17,911 bases of DNA from an uncultured Rivibacter sp. (GTDB taxonomy: Bacteria; Pseudomonadota; Gammaproteobacteria; Burkholderiales; Burkholderiaceae): contig CAMLLU010000096.1 in assembly GCA_946480925.1 (NCBI GenBank), positions 1-17,911 on the forward strand. Reading direction: 5' to 3'. The position numbers were made by a program, and so were the translations under genes. The number at the start of each line of letters is the position of its first letter. Position 1 is the first letter of the stretch. Shown piece after piece: positions 7,997-16,690 of the stretch. The notes beneath the pieces were generated by a model. The model did no database searches. It saw nothing but the letters and a program-made list of their open reading frames with translations, and had not been told where the DNA came from.

Positions 7997-8911
7997 TCAC
8001 TCGGGTCTGCCCGCGACCTCCGCCTCGATCATCTCCACGAAGTCCAGCGCAGCGGTGGAAAGCTGCGAGCGCTGCCTCAACGCCAGCAGCAGCTGCCTCT
8101 GCACGTCGGCACCGGCCAGCCTCACGAGCCTGAGTCCGAGCGACTGCGCATACAACACGGCGGCCGAGCGTGGGAGCACCGCGATGCCGAGCCCGCAGGC
8201 CACCATGCGGCACATCGAGTCGAAGCTGCGAACCTGCACGCGAATGCGCAGCGTGAGCCCGGCAGCCTCGGCCGCGGCGATGACCTTGCGCGTCAGTGAC
8301 GCACTGCGCGCCAGGGCCACCTGGTCGCAGGCGAGTGCCTCTTCCACAGGCACCGGGTCACGGCCGGACAACGGGTGTTCCTGGGGCACCAGCACGACCA
8401 GTTCGTCCACGTTGCAGGGAAAGGTCTGCAAGTCTTCGCAAGGCACGTTGTCGCCGATCACCGCGAGTTCGGCCGTGCCCTTCTGCACCGCTCGCACGGC
8501 GTCTTCGCTGAGCATGTCTTCGAGCTCGATGCGCACCTTCGGGTAGCGCTGTGCATAGCGGGCCAGCACCGCCGGCAGGAAGCCGCCGAAGGCCGATGGA
8601 TTCGCACAGAGGCGCAGGTGCTCGGTCGCGCCGGCCCTGAAGTCGTCGACGGACTGCGCCAGCTGTTCGAGCCGGGCGATCACTTCGACCGCCAGCCGGT
8701 GAACCGTCTGCCCTTCGGCGGTGGCCGATACGCCGCGCTGGCCGCGCTTGAGCAGCGGCACGCCGCAGTGCTGCTCGAGTTCGGCGATGCGCTTGCTGGC
8801 AGCGGCCAGCGAGATGCCGAAGCGATCGGCACCCGCGGTGAGGCTGCCGGCGTCGGCCACGGCGACGAAGAGCCGCAGCGTGACGAGGTCGAAGCGATTC
8901 AGGTTGATCAA
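7997..8911 (-). CDS. LysR family transcriptional regulator, probably of the malonate operon
   Basis: This 304-residue LysR-type regulator has an N-terminal winged helix-turn-helix (about 5-65: LRLFVAVADAGSLTAGADRF, AAASKRIAELE, GVPLLKRGQRGVSATAEG). A periplasmic-binding-protein-like effector domain follows (about 90-295). The start appears to be TTG at 8911: MINLNRFDLVTLRLF aligns with the usual LysR beginning, and I find no in-frame upstream alternative. A GGGG at 8917-8920 (complement) is a weak ribosome-binding site. It is divergent from the permease and mdc genes with a 147-bp gap that holds a clear dyad. By position it is the candidate counterpart of MdcR, but sequence alone does not prove that it senses malonate. 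Confidence 0.85.
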   Translation of the reverse strand: MINLNRFDLVTLRLFVAVADAGSLTAGADRFGISLAAASKRIAELEQHCGVPLLKRGQRGVSATAEGQTVHRLAVEVIARLEQLAQSVDDFRAGATEHLRLCANPSAFGGFLPAVLARYAQRYPKVRIELEDMLSEDAVRAVQKGTAELAVIGDNVPCEDLQTFPCNVDELVVLVPQEHPLSGRDPVPVEEALACDQVALARSASLTRKVIAAAEAAGLTLRIRVQVRSFDSMCRMVACGLGIAVLPRSAAVLYAQSLGLRLVRLAGADVQRQLLLALRQRSQLSTAALDFVEMIEAEVAGRPE

Positions 8912-8960
8912 GGCAGCCCCGGTTCAACGTCGAGGAAAGGACTCCTCAACCGATCGCGAA

Positions 8961-8984
8961 TGGCGCAACGGCCGGGTTCCGCCA
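8961..8984. promoter_or_regulatory. dyad in the lysR-permease gap, candidate operator
   Basis: TGGCGCAAC at 8961-8969 and GTTCCGCCA at 8976-8984 are inverted copies matching at 8 of 9 positions around the centre GGCCGG. A second small palindrome, CCAA-ACA-TTGG, follows at 8982-8992. The dyad lies 49 bases upstream of the lysR start and 74 bases upstream of the permease start, a normal place for a LysR protein to control both directions. No unambiguous promoter elements were seen around it. Confidence 0.45.
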
Positions 8985-9058
8985 AACATTGGAGCATCAG
9001 CGCCATGGTGCTGCAAGACGGCAGAACAAGCCGCGACGACAACAGGAGACGAACGGCC

Positions 9059-10429
9059 ATGAACCACCATTGGATATCCATCACGGCGCTCGGTGCGATG
9101 TTCGTCATCGCCACCGCGCTGCCCATCAACATGGGCGTGCTCGCGTTCAGCGGCGCCTTCCTCATCGGCACACTGGTGGCCGGCATGTCGGCCAAGGCCA
9201 TCATGGCCGGCTTCCCTGCCGACCTCTTCCTCACGCTGGCGGGCATCACCTACCTGTTCGCGCTCGCACAGAACAACGGCACGATCGACTGGCTCGTCGG
9301 CCTGGCCGTGCGGGCCGTGGGCGGGCGCATCGCCGCCATTCCCTGGATCATGTTCCTGGTGGCCGCCGCGCTCACCTCGGTGGGGGCGGTGAGCCCCGCG
9401 GCAGTCGCCATCCTGGCGCCCATCGCGCTCGGCTTCGCGGCCAAGCACGGCATCAACCCGCTGATGATGGGCCTGATGATCATCCACGGTGCGCAGGGCG
9501 GCGGCTTCTCGCCCATCAGCATCTACGGCGGCATCACGAACAAGATCGTCGCCAAGGCGGGGCTGCCGCTGTCCGAGACGACCACGATGCTTGCCAGCTT
9601 CGGCGTCAACCTCGCCGTCGCGGCGGGTCTGTTCGTGCTGATGGGCGGGCTGCAGCTCATGCGCAGGCCATCGTCGGTGCCCGACAGCGCGCTGCCGCCG
9701 ATTCCACCCGTGGCCCGGCCGCAGGGCGGCCCACAGGTGTTCGGCGACGCCGAGGCGGCCTCGTACCGAGAGGGCCTGCGCATCGCCGCAAGGCGTTCGT
9801 CGATGCTCGGCCAGGTCACCACCATGGCCTTCCATGGCCCGCGCCCCTACCAGGTGCTCACGGCGCTGGGGCTGGGCACGTTGGCCGTGCTGACGCTGGC
9901 CTACAAGATGGACATCGGCTTCGTTTCGCTGTCCATCGGACTGCTGCTGAGCCTGCTGCAGCCGCGCCTGCAGAAAAGCGCGCTGGGCCAGGTGTCGTGG
10001 CCCGAGATCATGCTCATCGTGGGCGTGAGCACCTATGTGGCGGTGATGGACAAGATGGGCACCATCTCCTACGTCGGCAACAGCGTCGCGCAGCTCACCT
10101 CGCCGCTGACGGCCGCACTGCTGCTGTGCTTCGTCGGTGCGGTGATCTCGGCGTTCGCCTCTTCCACCGCGGTGCTGGGCTCGCTCATCCCGCTCGGCGT
10201 GCCCTTCCTGCAAGGCGACAACAGCGGCATGGCCATCGGCTTCATCGCCGCGATGGCGGTGTCTTCGACCATCGTCGACGTGAGCCCGTTCTCCACCAAT
10301 GGCGCACTGGTGCTCGCCAACGCGAAGGGCGTGGACCGTGACCGCTTCTTCCGCCAGCTCATGGTCTACGGCGGTGCCGTCACGCTGATCGCGCCGGTGG
10401 TCGTCTGGCTGCTCTTCGTCGTGCTCTGA
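9059..10429 (+). CDS. MatC-like dicarboxylate (probably malonate) transporter
   Basis: This 456-residue membrane protein has about 11-12 hydrophobic segments. The N-terminal half resembles the MatC N-terminal family of dicarboxylate carriers within the SLC13/CitM-like permeases: ITALGAMFVIATALPINMGV, SAKAIMAGFPADLFLTLAGI, TSVGAVSPAAVAILAPIALG, GAQGGGFSPISIYGGITNKI. A hydrophilic loop (about 195-255) separates it from a second set of segments that ends with FASSTAVLGSLIPLGVPFL and VVDVSPFSTNGALVLA-type repeats. Serving malonate is inferred from its position as first gene of the mdc operon. It would replace the MdcF or MadLM/MdcLM transporters of other mdc clusters. The start is ATG 9059 with AGGAG at 9044-9048. 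mdcA follows 24 bases after the stop. Confidence 0.85.
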   Translation: MNHHWISITALGAMFVIATALPINMGVLAFSGAFLIGTLVAGMSAKAIMAGFPADLFLTLAGITYLFALAQNNGTIDWLVGLAVRAVGGRIAAIPWIMFLVAAALTSVGAVSPAAVAILAPIALGFAAKHGINPLMMGLMIIHGAQGGGFSPISIYGGITNKIVAKAGLPLSETTTMLASFGVNLAVAAGLFVLMGGLQLMRRPSSVPDSALPPIPPVARPQGGPQVFGDAEAASYREGLRIAARRSSMLGQVTTMAFHGPRPYQVLTALGLGTLAVLTLAYKMDIGFVSLSIGLLLSLLQPRLQKSALGQVSWPEIMLIVGVSTYVAVMDKMGTISYVGNSVAQLTSPLTAALLLCFVGAVISAFASSTAVLGSLIPLGVPFLQGDNSGMAIGFIAAMAVSSTIVDVSPFSTNGALVLANAKGVDRDRFFRQLMVYGGAVTLIAPVVVWLLFVVL

Positions 10430-10453
10430 CAACCCACTCGCCACCACTGCGAC

Positions 10454-12133
10454 ATGAATGCAAGGAACTGGACCACCCGCGCCGACAACCGCGCCGCCCG
10501 CATGGAGCGGGTCGCACAAGCACTGGGGCCGCACCTGGCCGGCAAGCTGGCGGCGACCGAAGAGGTCACCACGCTGCTGGAGGCTGCGCTCGAGCCGCAC
10601 GACCGCGTGTGCCTCGAGGGCAACAACCAGAAGCAGGCCGACTTCCTGGCCCAGGCGCTGGTGCAACTCGACCCCCAGCGCATACACGGGTTGCACATGG
10701 TGCAGTCGGTGCTCGCGCTGCCCGAGCACCTCGACGTGTTCGACAACGGCATCGCCTCGAAGCTCGACTTTAGCTTTTCGGGGCCGCAGGGCGCGCGCCT
10801 GGCCCAGCTCGTCTCGCAGGGGCGCATCGAGATCGGCGCGATCCACACCTACCTCGAGCTGTTCTCGCGCTACTTCGTCGACCTCACGCCGAACGTGGCC
10901 CTGGTCGCCGCGCAGGCGGCCGATGCACAAGGCAACCTCTACACCGGCCCGAACACCGAAGACACGCCGGCCATCGTCGAGGCGACGGCCTTCTCGGGCG
11001 GCATCGTGATCGCGCAGGTCAACGAACTGGTGGGCGAAGGTGGGTCGCTGCCGCGCGTGGACGTGCCGGCCGGGTGGGTGGATTTCGTGGTGAAGGCCCC
11101 GCGGCCCAACTTCATCGAGCCCCTCTTCACGCGCGACCCGGCACAGATCAGCGAAGTGCAGGTGCTGATGGCGATGATGGCCATCAAGGGCATCTACGCC
11201 GAGTACGGCGTGCAGCGCCTGAACCACGGCATCGGCTTCGACACCGCCGCGATCGAGCTGCTGCTGCCGACCTATGCCGAATCGCTCGGCCTCAAGGGCC
11301 GGATCTGCCGGCATTGGGCGCTGAACCCGCACCCCACGCTGATCCCCGCCATCGAGGCGGGCTGGGTCGAATCGATCCATTCGTTCGGCTCGGAACTCGG
11401 CATGGAGGACTACATCCGTGCACGCTCCGACGTCTTCTTCACCGGGCCGGACGGCAGCCTGCGCAGCAACCGTGCCTTCTGCCAGGCGGCGGGCCACTAT
11501 GCCTGCGACCTGTTCATCGGCTCGACGCTGCAGATCGATCTCCACGGCAACAGCTCCACGGCAACGCTCGGGCGCATCGCGGGCTTCGGCGGCGCGCCCA
11601 ACATGGGGGCCGATGCACGCGGGCGCCGCCACACCAGTGCGGCCTGGCTTCGCGCCGGGAAGGAGGCGCGCAGCGGCCGCGGCGGCGCTGCGGGCACGCC
11701 GCGGGGCCAGAAGCTGGTGGTCCAGATGGTCGAGACCTTCCGCGAGCACATGCAGCCGGCCTTCGTCGAGCGGCTCGACGCATGGCAACTCGCCGAACAG
11801 TCCGGCATGCAACTGCCGCCGATCATGATCTACGGCGAAGACGTGACCCACGTCCTCACCGAGGAGGGCATCGCCAACCTGCTGCTGTGCCGCACCGACG
11901 AGGAACGCGAGCAGGCCGTCCGTGGCGTGGCGGGCTACACCGCGGTGGGCCTCGGCCGCGACAGGCGCATGGTCGAGAACCTGCGCGACCGCGGCGTGAT
12001 CCGCCGGGCGAGCGATCTCGGCATCGACCCGCGCGAGGCCTCGCGCAACCTGCTGGCCGCCCGCAGCGTGCGCGACCTGGTGCGCGCCTCGGGGGGCCTC
12101 TACCAACCGCCGAAGCGGTTCCGCAACTGGTGA
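10454..12133 (+). CDS. mdcA: malonate decarboxylase subunit alpha (malonate:ACP transferase)
   Basis: MdcA exchanges the acetyl group on the MdcC carrier for malonate, giving malonyl-ACP and acetate. The 559-residue protein is full length for the family and strongly patterned: CLEGNNQKQADFLAQAL, RIHGLHMVQSVLALPEHLDV, IGAIHTYLELFSRYFVDLTP, GNLYTGPNTEDTPAIVEATA, IEPLFTRDPAQI, LNHGIGFDTAAIELLLPTYA, HWALNPHPTLIPAIE, STATLGRIAGFGGAPNMGAD. It belongs to the CoA-transferase-like superfamily. ATG 10454 is used, although no strong ribosome-binding site is visible. It starts 24 bases after the permease gene, and mdcC follows after 20 bases. Confidence 0.95.
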   Translation: MNARNWTTRADNRAARMERVAQALGPHLAGKLAATEEVTTLLEAALEPHDRVCLEGNNQKQADFLAQALVQLDPQRIHGLHMVQSVLALPEHLDVFDNGIASKLDFSFSGPQGARLAQLVSQGRIEIGAIHTYLELFSRYFVDLTPNVALVAAQAADAQGNLYTGPNTEDTPAIVEATAFSGGIVIAQVNELVGEGGSLPRVDVPAGWVDFVVKAPRPNFIEPLFTRDPAQISEVQVLMAMMAIKGIYAEYGVQRLNHGIGFDTAAIELLLPTYAESLGLKGRICRHWALNPHPTLIPAIEAGWVESIHSFGSELGMEDYIRARSDVFFTGPDGSLRSNRAFCQAAGHYACDLFIGSTLQIDLHGNSSTATLGRIAGFGGAPNMGADARGRRHTSAAWLRAGKEARSGRGGAAGTPRGQKLVVQMVETFREHMQPAFVERLDAWQLAEQSGMQLPPIMIYGEDVTHVLTEEGIANLLLCRTDEEREQAVRGVAGYTAVGLGRDRRMVENLRDRGVIRRASDLGIDPREASRNLLAARSVRDLVRASGGLYQPPKRFRNW

Positions 12134-12153
12134 GACACCGAAAGGTCAACGCG

Positions 12154-12495
12154 ATGAGCTCCATGAGTCATCCCGCAAGCATCGAAACCCTGGACTTCTC
12201 CTACGACGGCCAACGCCCGGTGGGCCGCTTCACGCCGGTGCTGGTCGGCGTCGTGGGCTCGGGCAACCTCGAGGTGCTGCTCGAGCCGGACGAACCGCCG
12301 CGCTGCCGGGTTCACGTCGAGACCTCGGCACGCGGCTTCGGGTCGATCTGGCAGGCGGTGGTCGATGACTTCCATGCCCGCCACGCATTGGCCGGCGTGC
12401 GCATCTCCATCAACGACATGGGCGCCACGCCCGCGGTCGTGAGCCTGCGGCTCGACCAGGTCGTGGCCGAACTCACCCCGGGAGCGCAGCCATGA
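12154..12495 (+). CDS. mdcC: malonate decarboxylase acyl carrier protein (delta subunit)
   Basis: MdcC carries the 2'-(5''-phosphoribosyl)-3'-dephospho-CoA group on which acetyl and malonyl residues are held. The 113-residue protein contains VGVVGSGNLEVLLEP; by comparison with the Klebsiella carrier (Ser25 in VVGSGD) the modified residue should be Ser36. ATG 12154 follows AAAGG at 12141-12145; a second Met three codons later is a possible start. Asn replaces the Asp that follows the Ser-Gly in Klebsiella. The stop overlaps the mdcD start as ATGA. Confidence 0.93.
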   Translation: MSSMSHPASIETLDFSYDGQRPVGRFTPVLVGVVGSGNLEVLLEPDEPPRCRVHVETSARGFGSIWQAVVDDFHARHALAGVRISINDMGATPAVVSLRLDQVVAELTPGAQP

Positions 12496-13370
12496 TCAGC
12501 TATGCCGAATGCTCCGCGCGTGAACGCATCGCACGCGTGCTCGATCCAGGCAGCTTCCACGAATGGCTGCCGCCGGCCGAGCGCGTCACGAGCCCGCATC
12601 TCGCTCAACTCGGCGTGCCCTCGTCCTTCGACGACGGCGTCGCCATCGGCCGGGCCGGGCTCGCCGGCCACCCCGTCTTCGTCGCGGCCCAGGAAGGAGC
12701 CTTCATGGGGGGTGGAGTCGGCGAGGTGCATGGCGCCAAGCTGGTGGGGCTGCTGCGCCGGGCCCTGCGCGAGCGGCCCCGCGCCGTGCTGGTGCTGGCC
12801 GATTCGGGCGGCGTGCGCCTGCACGAGGCCAATGCCGGGCTCATCGCCGTGTCCGAGGTCATGCGCGCGGTGCTCGACGTCCGCGCCGCGGGCATCCCCG
12901 TGATCTTCCTGGTCGGCAGCGCGAACGGCTGCTTCGGCGGCATGGGCATCGTGGCACGCTGCGGTGACCACGTGGTGATGAGCGACGTCGGCCGGCTGGC
13001 GATGTCGGGGCCGGAGGTGATCGAGGCATCGCACGGCGTGGAAGAGTTCGACGCGCGCGACCGTGCGCTGGTGTGGCGCACCACCGGCGGCAAGCACCGC
13101 TGGCTCATCGGCGATTGCGACACGCTGGTCGAAGACGACGTGCAGGCCTTCCGTGACGCGGCCATCGGCGCCCTGGGCCACCCCCGGCCGTTGACGCGCC
13201 TCGCGCTCGAGCAGGAGCACCGGCTGCTGGCGGCACGACTCGAGCTGCTGCCCGAAGGGCTGGACACCGACGTCGAGGCCATGACGCTGTGGCGCCGCCT
13301 GGGCGTCGGCGATCCCGAGCGCGTGCCGGCACTCGACGTCGCCGCCGTTCGCCCATTGCGGGCGGCCTGA
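12492..13370 (+). CDS. mdcD: malonate decarboxylase subunit beta
   Basis: MdcD, with MdcE, forms the decarboxylase that converts malonyl-ACP to acetyl-ACP and CO2; both have the crotonase-like fold of the acetyl-CoA carboxyltransferase subunits. The 292-residue sequence has GVPSSFDDGVAIGRAGLAGH, GAFMGGGVGEVHGAKLVGLL, VLVLADSGGVRLHEANAGL, GSANGCFGGMGIVARCGDHV and GRLAMSGPEVIEASHGVEEF, all strongly family-like. The Gly-rich GCFGGMGI stretch is where the oxyanion hole is expected. The start overlaps mdcC by ATGA, suggesting translational coupling; mdcE follows after 13 bases. Confidence 0.94.
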   Translation: MISYAECSARERIARVLDPGSFHEWLPPAERVTSPHLAQLGVPSSFDDGVAIGRAGLAGHPVFVAAQEGAFMGGGVGEVHGAKLVGLLRRALRERPRAVLVLADSGGVRLHEANAGLIAVSEVMRAVLDVRAAGIPVIFLVGSANGCFGGMGIVARCGDHVVMSDVGRLAMSGPEVIEASHGVEEFDARDRALVWRTTGGKHRWLIGDCDTLVEDDVQAFRDAAIGALGHPRPLTRLALEQEHRLLAARLELLPEGLDTDVEAMTLWRRLGVGDPERVPALDVAAVRPLRAA

Positions 13371-13383
13371 AGGAGCAATCACC

Positions 13384-14085
13384 ATGGACTGGCAAACATT
13401 GGCCGACGAGCTCTTCGGTGCGGGCCACGGCCTGCGCGCCGCGGGGGACTTCCTGGCCGGCACGGTGCTCTTCGACGGCCGGCCGCTCGCGGTGGTGGGC
13501 ACGACCCACCATGCGCCGATCGGCGTGCAGCTCGCGCTGGCCCAGGCCCGCGTGGTGCTCGACACGATCGAGCAGCACCCGGGCCGGCCGATCCTCATCC
13601 TCATCGACACGCAGGGCCAGCAACTGCGCCGCCGCGACGAGCTGCTGGGCATCAACCGTGCGATGGCCCACCTGGGCACGTGCATCGACCACGCACGCCG
13701 CAGCGGCCACCGGGTCGTCGGGCTCGTGTACGACCAGGCGCTGTCCGGCGGGTTCATCACCTCCGGCCTCATCGCCGACGCCTGCTACGCACTGCCCGAA
13801 GCCGAGATCCGCGTGATGCGGCTGCCCGCCATGGCCCGCATCACGAAGCTCGCCACTGAACGGCTCGAAGAGCTGTCGCGCACCAACCCCGTCTTCGCGC
13901 CCGGCGTGGAGAACTACGTGGCGATGGGCGGCATACGCGCCCTGTGGCGCGGCGACCTCGCAGGCGCCTTGCGCGAGGCGCTTGCGCATGCCCCCACCGA
14001 CGACCGGCGCGCAGTCGACGGCGCCCAGCGTGGCGGGCGGCAGATGGCCGCCGGCGTCGTGCAACGCGTGCTGGACGCGGCCTGA
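13384..14085 (+). CDS. mdcE: malonate decarboxylase subunit gamma
   Basis: MdcE is the partner of MdcD in the decarboxylase and resembles the alpha half of an acetyl-CoA carboxyltransferase. The 233-residue protein shows GTTHHAPIGVQLALAQAR, PILILIDTQGQQLRRRDELL, GINRAMAHLG and YDQALSGGFITSGLIADACY, with SGGF as the expected oxyanion-hole region. MRLPAMARITKL follows. ATG 13384 has AAGGAG 8 bases upstream, the clearest ribosome-binding site in the mdc set. mdcG begins 14 bases after the stop. Confidence 0.94.
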   Translation: MDWQTLADELFGAGHGLRAAGDFLAGTVLFDGRPLAVVGTTHHAPIGVQLALAQARVVLDTIEQHPGRPILILIDTQGQQLRRRDELLGINRAMAHLGTCIDHARRSGHRVVGLVYDQALSGGFITSGLIADACYALPEAEIRVMRLPAMARITKLATERLEELSRTNPVFAPGVENYVAMGGIRALWRGDLAGALREALAHAPTDDRRAVDGAQRGGRQMAAGVVQRVLDAA

Positions 14086-14099
14086 CCGCGGTGCAACGA

Positions 14100-14789
14100 A
14101 TGCCCCCGCTGCACCGCCATCAACTGGCCCACCTCTGCGCCACCGGCTGGCAGGCGGTGCTCGAACAGCCTTGGGACGACGGGCTTCGTGCCTGCCTCGA
14201 GCTGTGGGCGAAGCGGCGCCTGCCGCTCGTCGTCACCAGGCAATGCGTGCCGCGCGAGCACGACGCCGCCGCCGTTTCGCTCGGCCTGCCGGCGCCCGCG
14301 CGATACAAGCGCCGCCGCGTCGCGCTGCAGGTGCCGCCGTCGCACATCAGCTGGTTCGGCGAGTTCCCACACTTCATCGAAGCCCTGTCGCAGGTGCCCC
14401 GCAGCGCCCGCCCGGGTGCCGACGCGATGTGCCGCGCATTGAAGGCGTTGGGGTTGAAGACCCACGTGTACGGCAGCGTGGGCTGGCAGCAGCTCACCCA
14501 GCTGAGGTACGTGCACGAGCGCAGCGACCTCGACCTCTGGCTCGCGGTGGCCGATGCCGCACAGGCCGACGCGGCGGCAAGCGCCCTGCAACGGCATGCC
14601 CTCGCCGGGAATGCGAAGGTCGATGGCGAACTGGTGTTCACCGACGGCAGCGCCGTCGCGTGGCGCGAGTGGCTGGCATGGCGTGCCGGCCGCTGCCATT
14701 CGCTGCTGGTCAAGCGGCTGAACGGCGCCTCCATCGAACGCGACCCCGAGCACTTTGCCCAGGCCGCGGGGTGGGCATGCGCGGCATGA
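14100..14789 (+). CDS. mdcG: malonate decarboxylase holo-ACP synthase (phosphoribosyl-dephospho-CoA transferase)
   Basis: MdcG transfers the triphosphoribosyl-dephospho-CoA made by MdcB onto the serine of MdcC. The 229-residue protein has the nucleotidyltransferase pattern: GSVGWQQLT (Gly125-Ser126), then HERSDLDLW with Asp143 and Asp145 as the metal-binding pair. LPLVVTRQ near the N-terminus is typical of the family. I use ATG 14100; a GTG at 14091 in the same frame is possible, and neither has a strong ribosome-binding site. The stop overlaps the mdcB start. Confidence 0.9.
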   Translation: MPPLHRHQLAHLCATGWQAVLEQPWDDGLRACLELWAKRRLPLVVTRQCVPREHDAAAVSLGLPAPARYKRRRVALQVPPSHISWFGEFPHFIEALSQVPRSARPGADAMCRALKALGLKTHVYGSVGWQQLTQLRYVHERSDLDLWLAVADAAQADAAASALQRHALAGNAKVDGELVFTDGSAVAWREWLAWRAGRCHSLLVKRLNGASIERDPEHFAQAAGWACAA

Positions 14790-15661
14790 GGCCCATGCTC
14801 CTGAGCACGGCACCGGCCGCGCCCTGCAGGCCTGCCGCCGCCATCGGCCGCGCCGCCACGCTGGCGCTGCACGACGAGCTGGCCCTCGCCCCGAAACCCG
14901 GCCTCGTGTCGTTCGTGGACAGCGGCAGCCACGACGACATGGACGCGCACACCTTCATGCGCAGCCTCTTCGCACTGCGCGGCTACTTCGTGCGCATCGC
15001 CGAGCTCGGAGCGGCTCACGCACCGTTCGACGACCTGCAGCGCTGCGGCCTCGCCGCCGAGGCCCGCATGGCGGCGGCCACCGGCGGCATCAACACCCAC
15101 CGCGGCGCGATCTTTGCGCTGGGCTTGCTCTGCGCAGCAGCGGCCGCGGCGCAAGCCAGCGGCCAGGCGCTCAGTGCCGGCTCGGTGCGCACGGCCCTGG
15201 TGGGCCATTGGGGCGAGGCGCTGGCCTCTCGCAGCCAACGCGCGCCGAGCCTTCCCGGCGCGGTGGCGGCGCAGCGGTACGGGCTGCGCAGCGCTTCGGT
15301 GGAAGCGGCCATGGGCCTGCCGGTTTTGTTCGAAACCGCGGTGCCTGCCTGGGCCGAGGCCAAGGCACGCGGCCTGAGCGGCACGCGGCTTCGCATGCAG
15401 GTCTTCTTCACCCTCCTCGCCGTGCTGGACGACGCCAACCTGGCCCACCGCGGCGGCCTCGAAGGGCTGCACTTCGCGCGCGAAGCCGCGCAAGCCTTCC
15501 TGGCCGCCGGCGGTGCGGCACGCCACGAGGCACCGAAGGAAGCCTGGGCCATCCACCGCGCCTTCGTCGCCCGCCGACTTTCGCCGGGGGGCTGCGCCGA
15601 CATGCTCTCTGCCGCGTGCTTCCTGCATCGCATCGGCGCCATGGGCGATGCCACGGGTTGA
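14786..15661 (+). CDS. mdcB: triphosphoribosyl-dephospho-CoA synthase
   Basis: MdcB joins ATP and dephospho-CoA to make the prosthetic-group precursor that MdcG attaches; it is the relative of CitG from citrate lyase. The 291-residue protein contains ALAPKPGLVSFVDSGSHDDM, ATGGINTHRGAIFALGLLCA and LAVLDDANLAHRGG, which match the family's conserved blocks for phosphate and metal binding. Three in-frame ATGs (14777, 14786, 14795) could start it. I prefer 14786, which overlaps the mdcG stop as ATGA and follows a G-rich stretch. It overlaps mdcH by 14 bases. The gene lies between mdcG and mdcH rather than after mdcA. Confidence 0.9.
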   Translation: MRPMLLSTAPAAPCRPAAAIGRAATLALHDELALAPKPGLVSFVDSGSHDDMDAHTFMRSLFALRGYFVRIAELGAAHAPFDDLQRCGLAAEARMAAATGGINTHRGAIFALGLLCAAAAAAQASGQALSAGSVRTALVGHWGEALASRSQRAPSLPGAVAAQRYGLRSASVEAAMGLPVLFETAVPAWAEAKARGLSGTRLRMQVFFTLLAVLDDANLAHRGGLEGLHFAREAAQAFLAAGGAARHEAPKEAWAIHRAFVARRLSPGGCADMLSAACFLHRIGAMGDATG

Positions 15662-16577
15662 ACACTTGCGGTACGCGCTCGTCTTCTCCGGCCAGGGCCA
15701 GCAGCACGCAAACATGCTGCCGTGGCTCGCACGCGATGGGGCGGTCATGCAAGTGGAGCGGCTGCTCGGTGCCGACTGGCGCGACCGCCTGGCGCAGGTG
15801 GCATGGGCAGGCAACAACCGCCATGCGCAACTGCTCCTGACAGGGCTCGCCCTGGCCGCCTGGGAGCAGCTTGCGGCCCATGTGCCTGCGCCTTGCGTCG
15901 TCGCGGGATACAGCGTCGGCGAGCTCTCGGCCTTCGCCGCTGCAGGCGTGTTCAGCGCGGCAGACGCCCTTGCACTCGCCGCCGAACGCGCCGAAGCAAT
16001 GGACCGCGCCGCCGCCGCCTTGCCGACAGGATTGCTGGGCGCGAACGGCGCGACACCCGAGGCGCTGGTGCGCTGGCGCGAGCGGTTCGACCTTCAGGTC
16101 GCCATCCGCATCGGCCCCACCAGCTTGGTCGTGGGCGGCCCCCGGCCTGCATTGCACGCCGCTGCCGAAGCCGCCGCCTTGCATGACGTGCGATGCACGG
16201 CGCTGAACGTCGCCATGGCCTCCCACACGCGGTGGATGCAGCAGGCCGCCACTGACTTCGCACACGCGCTGGCCCGCGTGGCGATGCGTCGCCCGCCCCT
16301 CCTGCTGTTGAGCGGTGCCATCGGGCGGGTACGCCATGAAGAGCAGGCTCGCGGGGCCTTGGCGGTCCAGATTTCGCGCACCGTGCAATGGGATGACTGC
16401 ATGGACGCCATGGCAGCACAGCGCCTCGACGCCGTGCTGGAAATCGGCCCGGGTCGTGCGCTGGCACGGATGTGGGCAGAGCGCTACCCCGAGGTCCCCA
16501 CACGTTCCGTGGACGAATTCCGCAGCGCGCCGGCCATCGTCAAATGGCTCCTCGGCCAGTCCTCCCTGAATCGCTAG
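15648..16577 (+). CDS. mdcH: malonate decarboxylase malonyl-CoA:ACP transacylase (epsilon subunit)
   Basis: MdcH loads malonate from malonyl-CoA onto the carrier protein to start the decarboxylase cycle and is related to FabD. The 309-residue protein has VFSGQGQQHANMLPWL near the N-terminus, the nucleophile in GYSVGEL (Ser89) and the catalytic His in MASHTRW (His193). ISRTVQWDDCMDAM and LEIGPGRALARM close the fold as in FabD. The start is ATG 15648, which overlaps mdcB by 14 bases; a TTG at 15666 is an alternative. It is the last gene of the mdc set. No clear terminator follows; the next gene starts 113 bases later. Confidence 0.92.
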   Translation: MPRVEHLRYALVFSGQGQQHANMLPWLARDGAVMQVERLLGADWRDRLAQVAWAGNNRHAQLLLTGLALAAWEQLAAHVPAPCVVAGYSVGELSAFAAAGVFSAADALALAAERAEAMDRAAAALPTGLLGANGATPEALVRWRERFDLQVAIRIGPTSLVVGGPRPALHAAAEAAALHDVRCTALNVAMASHTRWMQQAATDFAHALARVAMRRPPLLLLSGAIGRVRHEEQARGALAVQISRTVQWDDCMDAMAAQRLDAVLEIGPGRALARMWAERYPEVPTRSVDEFRSAPAIVKWLLGQSSLNR

Positions 16578-16690
16578 CGCCCTGAGTCCTGACGAAGGCG
16601 GCCGCAGGCCGGGCGCTGCACGCAGCAAGGTGCGATGCCCACGAGCACCGCAACGATGCGTTTTCCAGCGCCGCTGCTACCCTCGCCCGC

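Noticed and set aside
8924..12106. A 1060-codon open frame on the minus strand opposite the permease and mdcA
   Set aside because: It is dominated by His, Arg, Gln, Gly and Asp in the manner of GC-rich antisense frames, has no recognisable domain, and covers two confidently identified genes on the other strand.
14120..15817. A 565-codon minus-strand open frame opposite mdcG and mdcB
   Set aside because: Same antisense composition; the plus-strand genes have catalytic motifs and consistent operon spacing.
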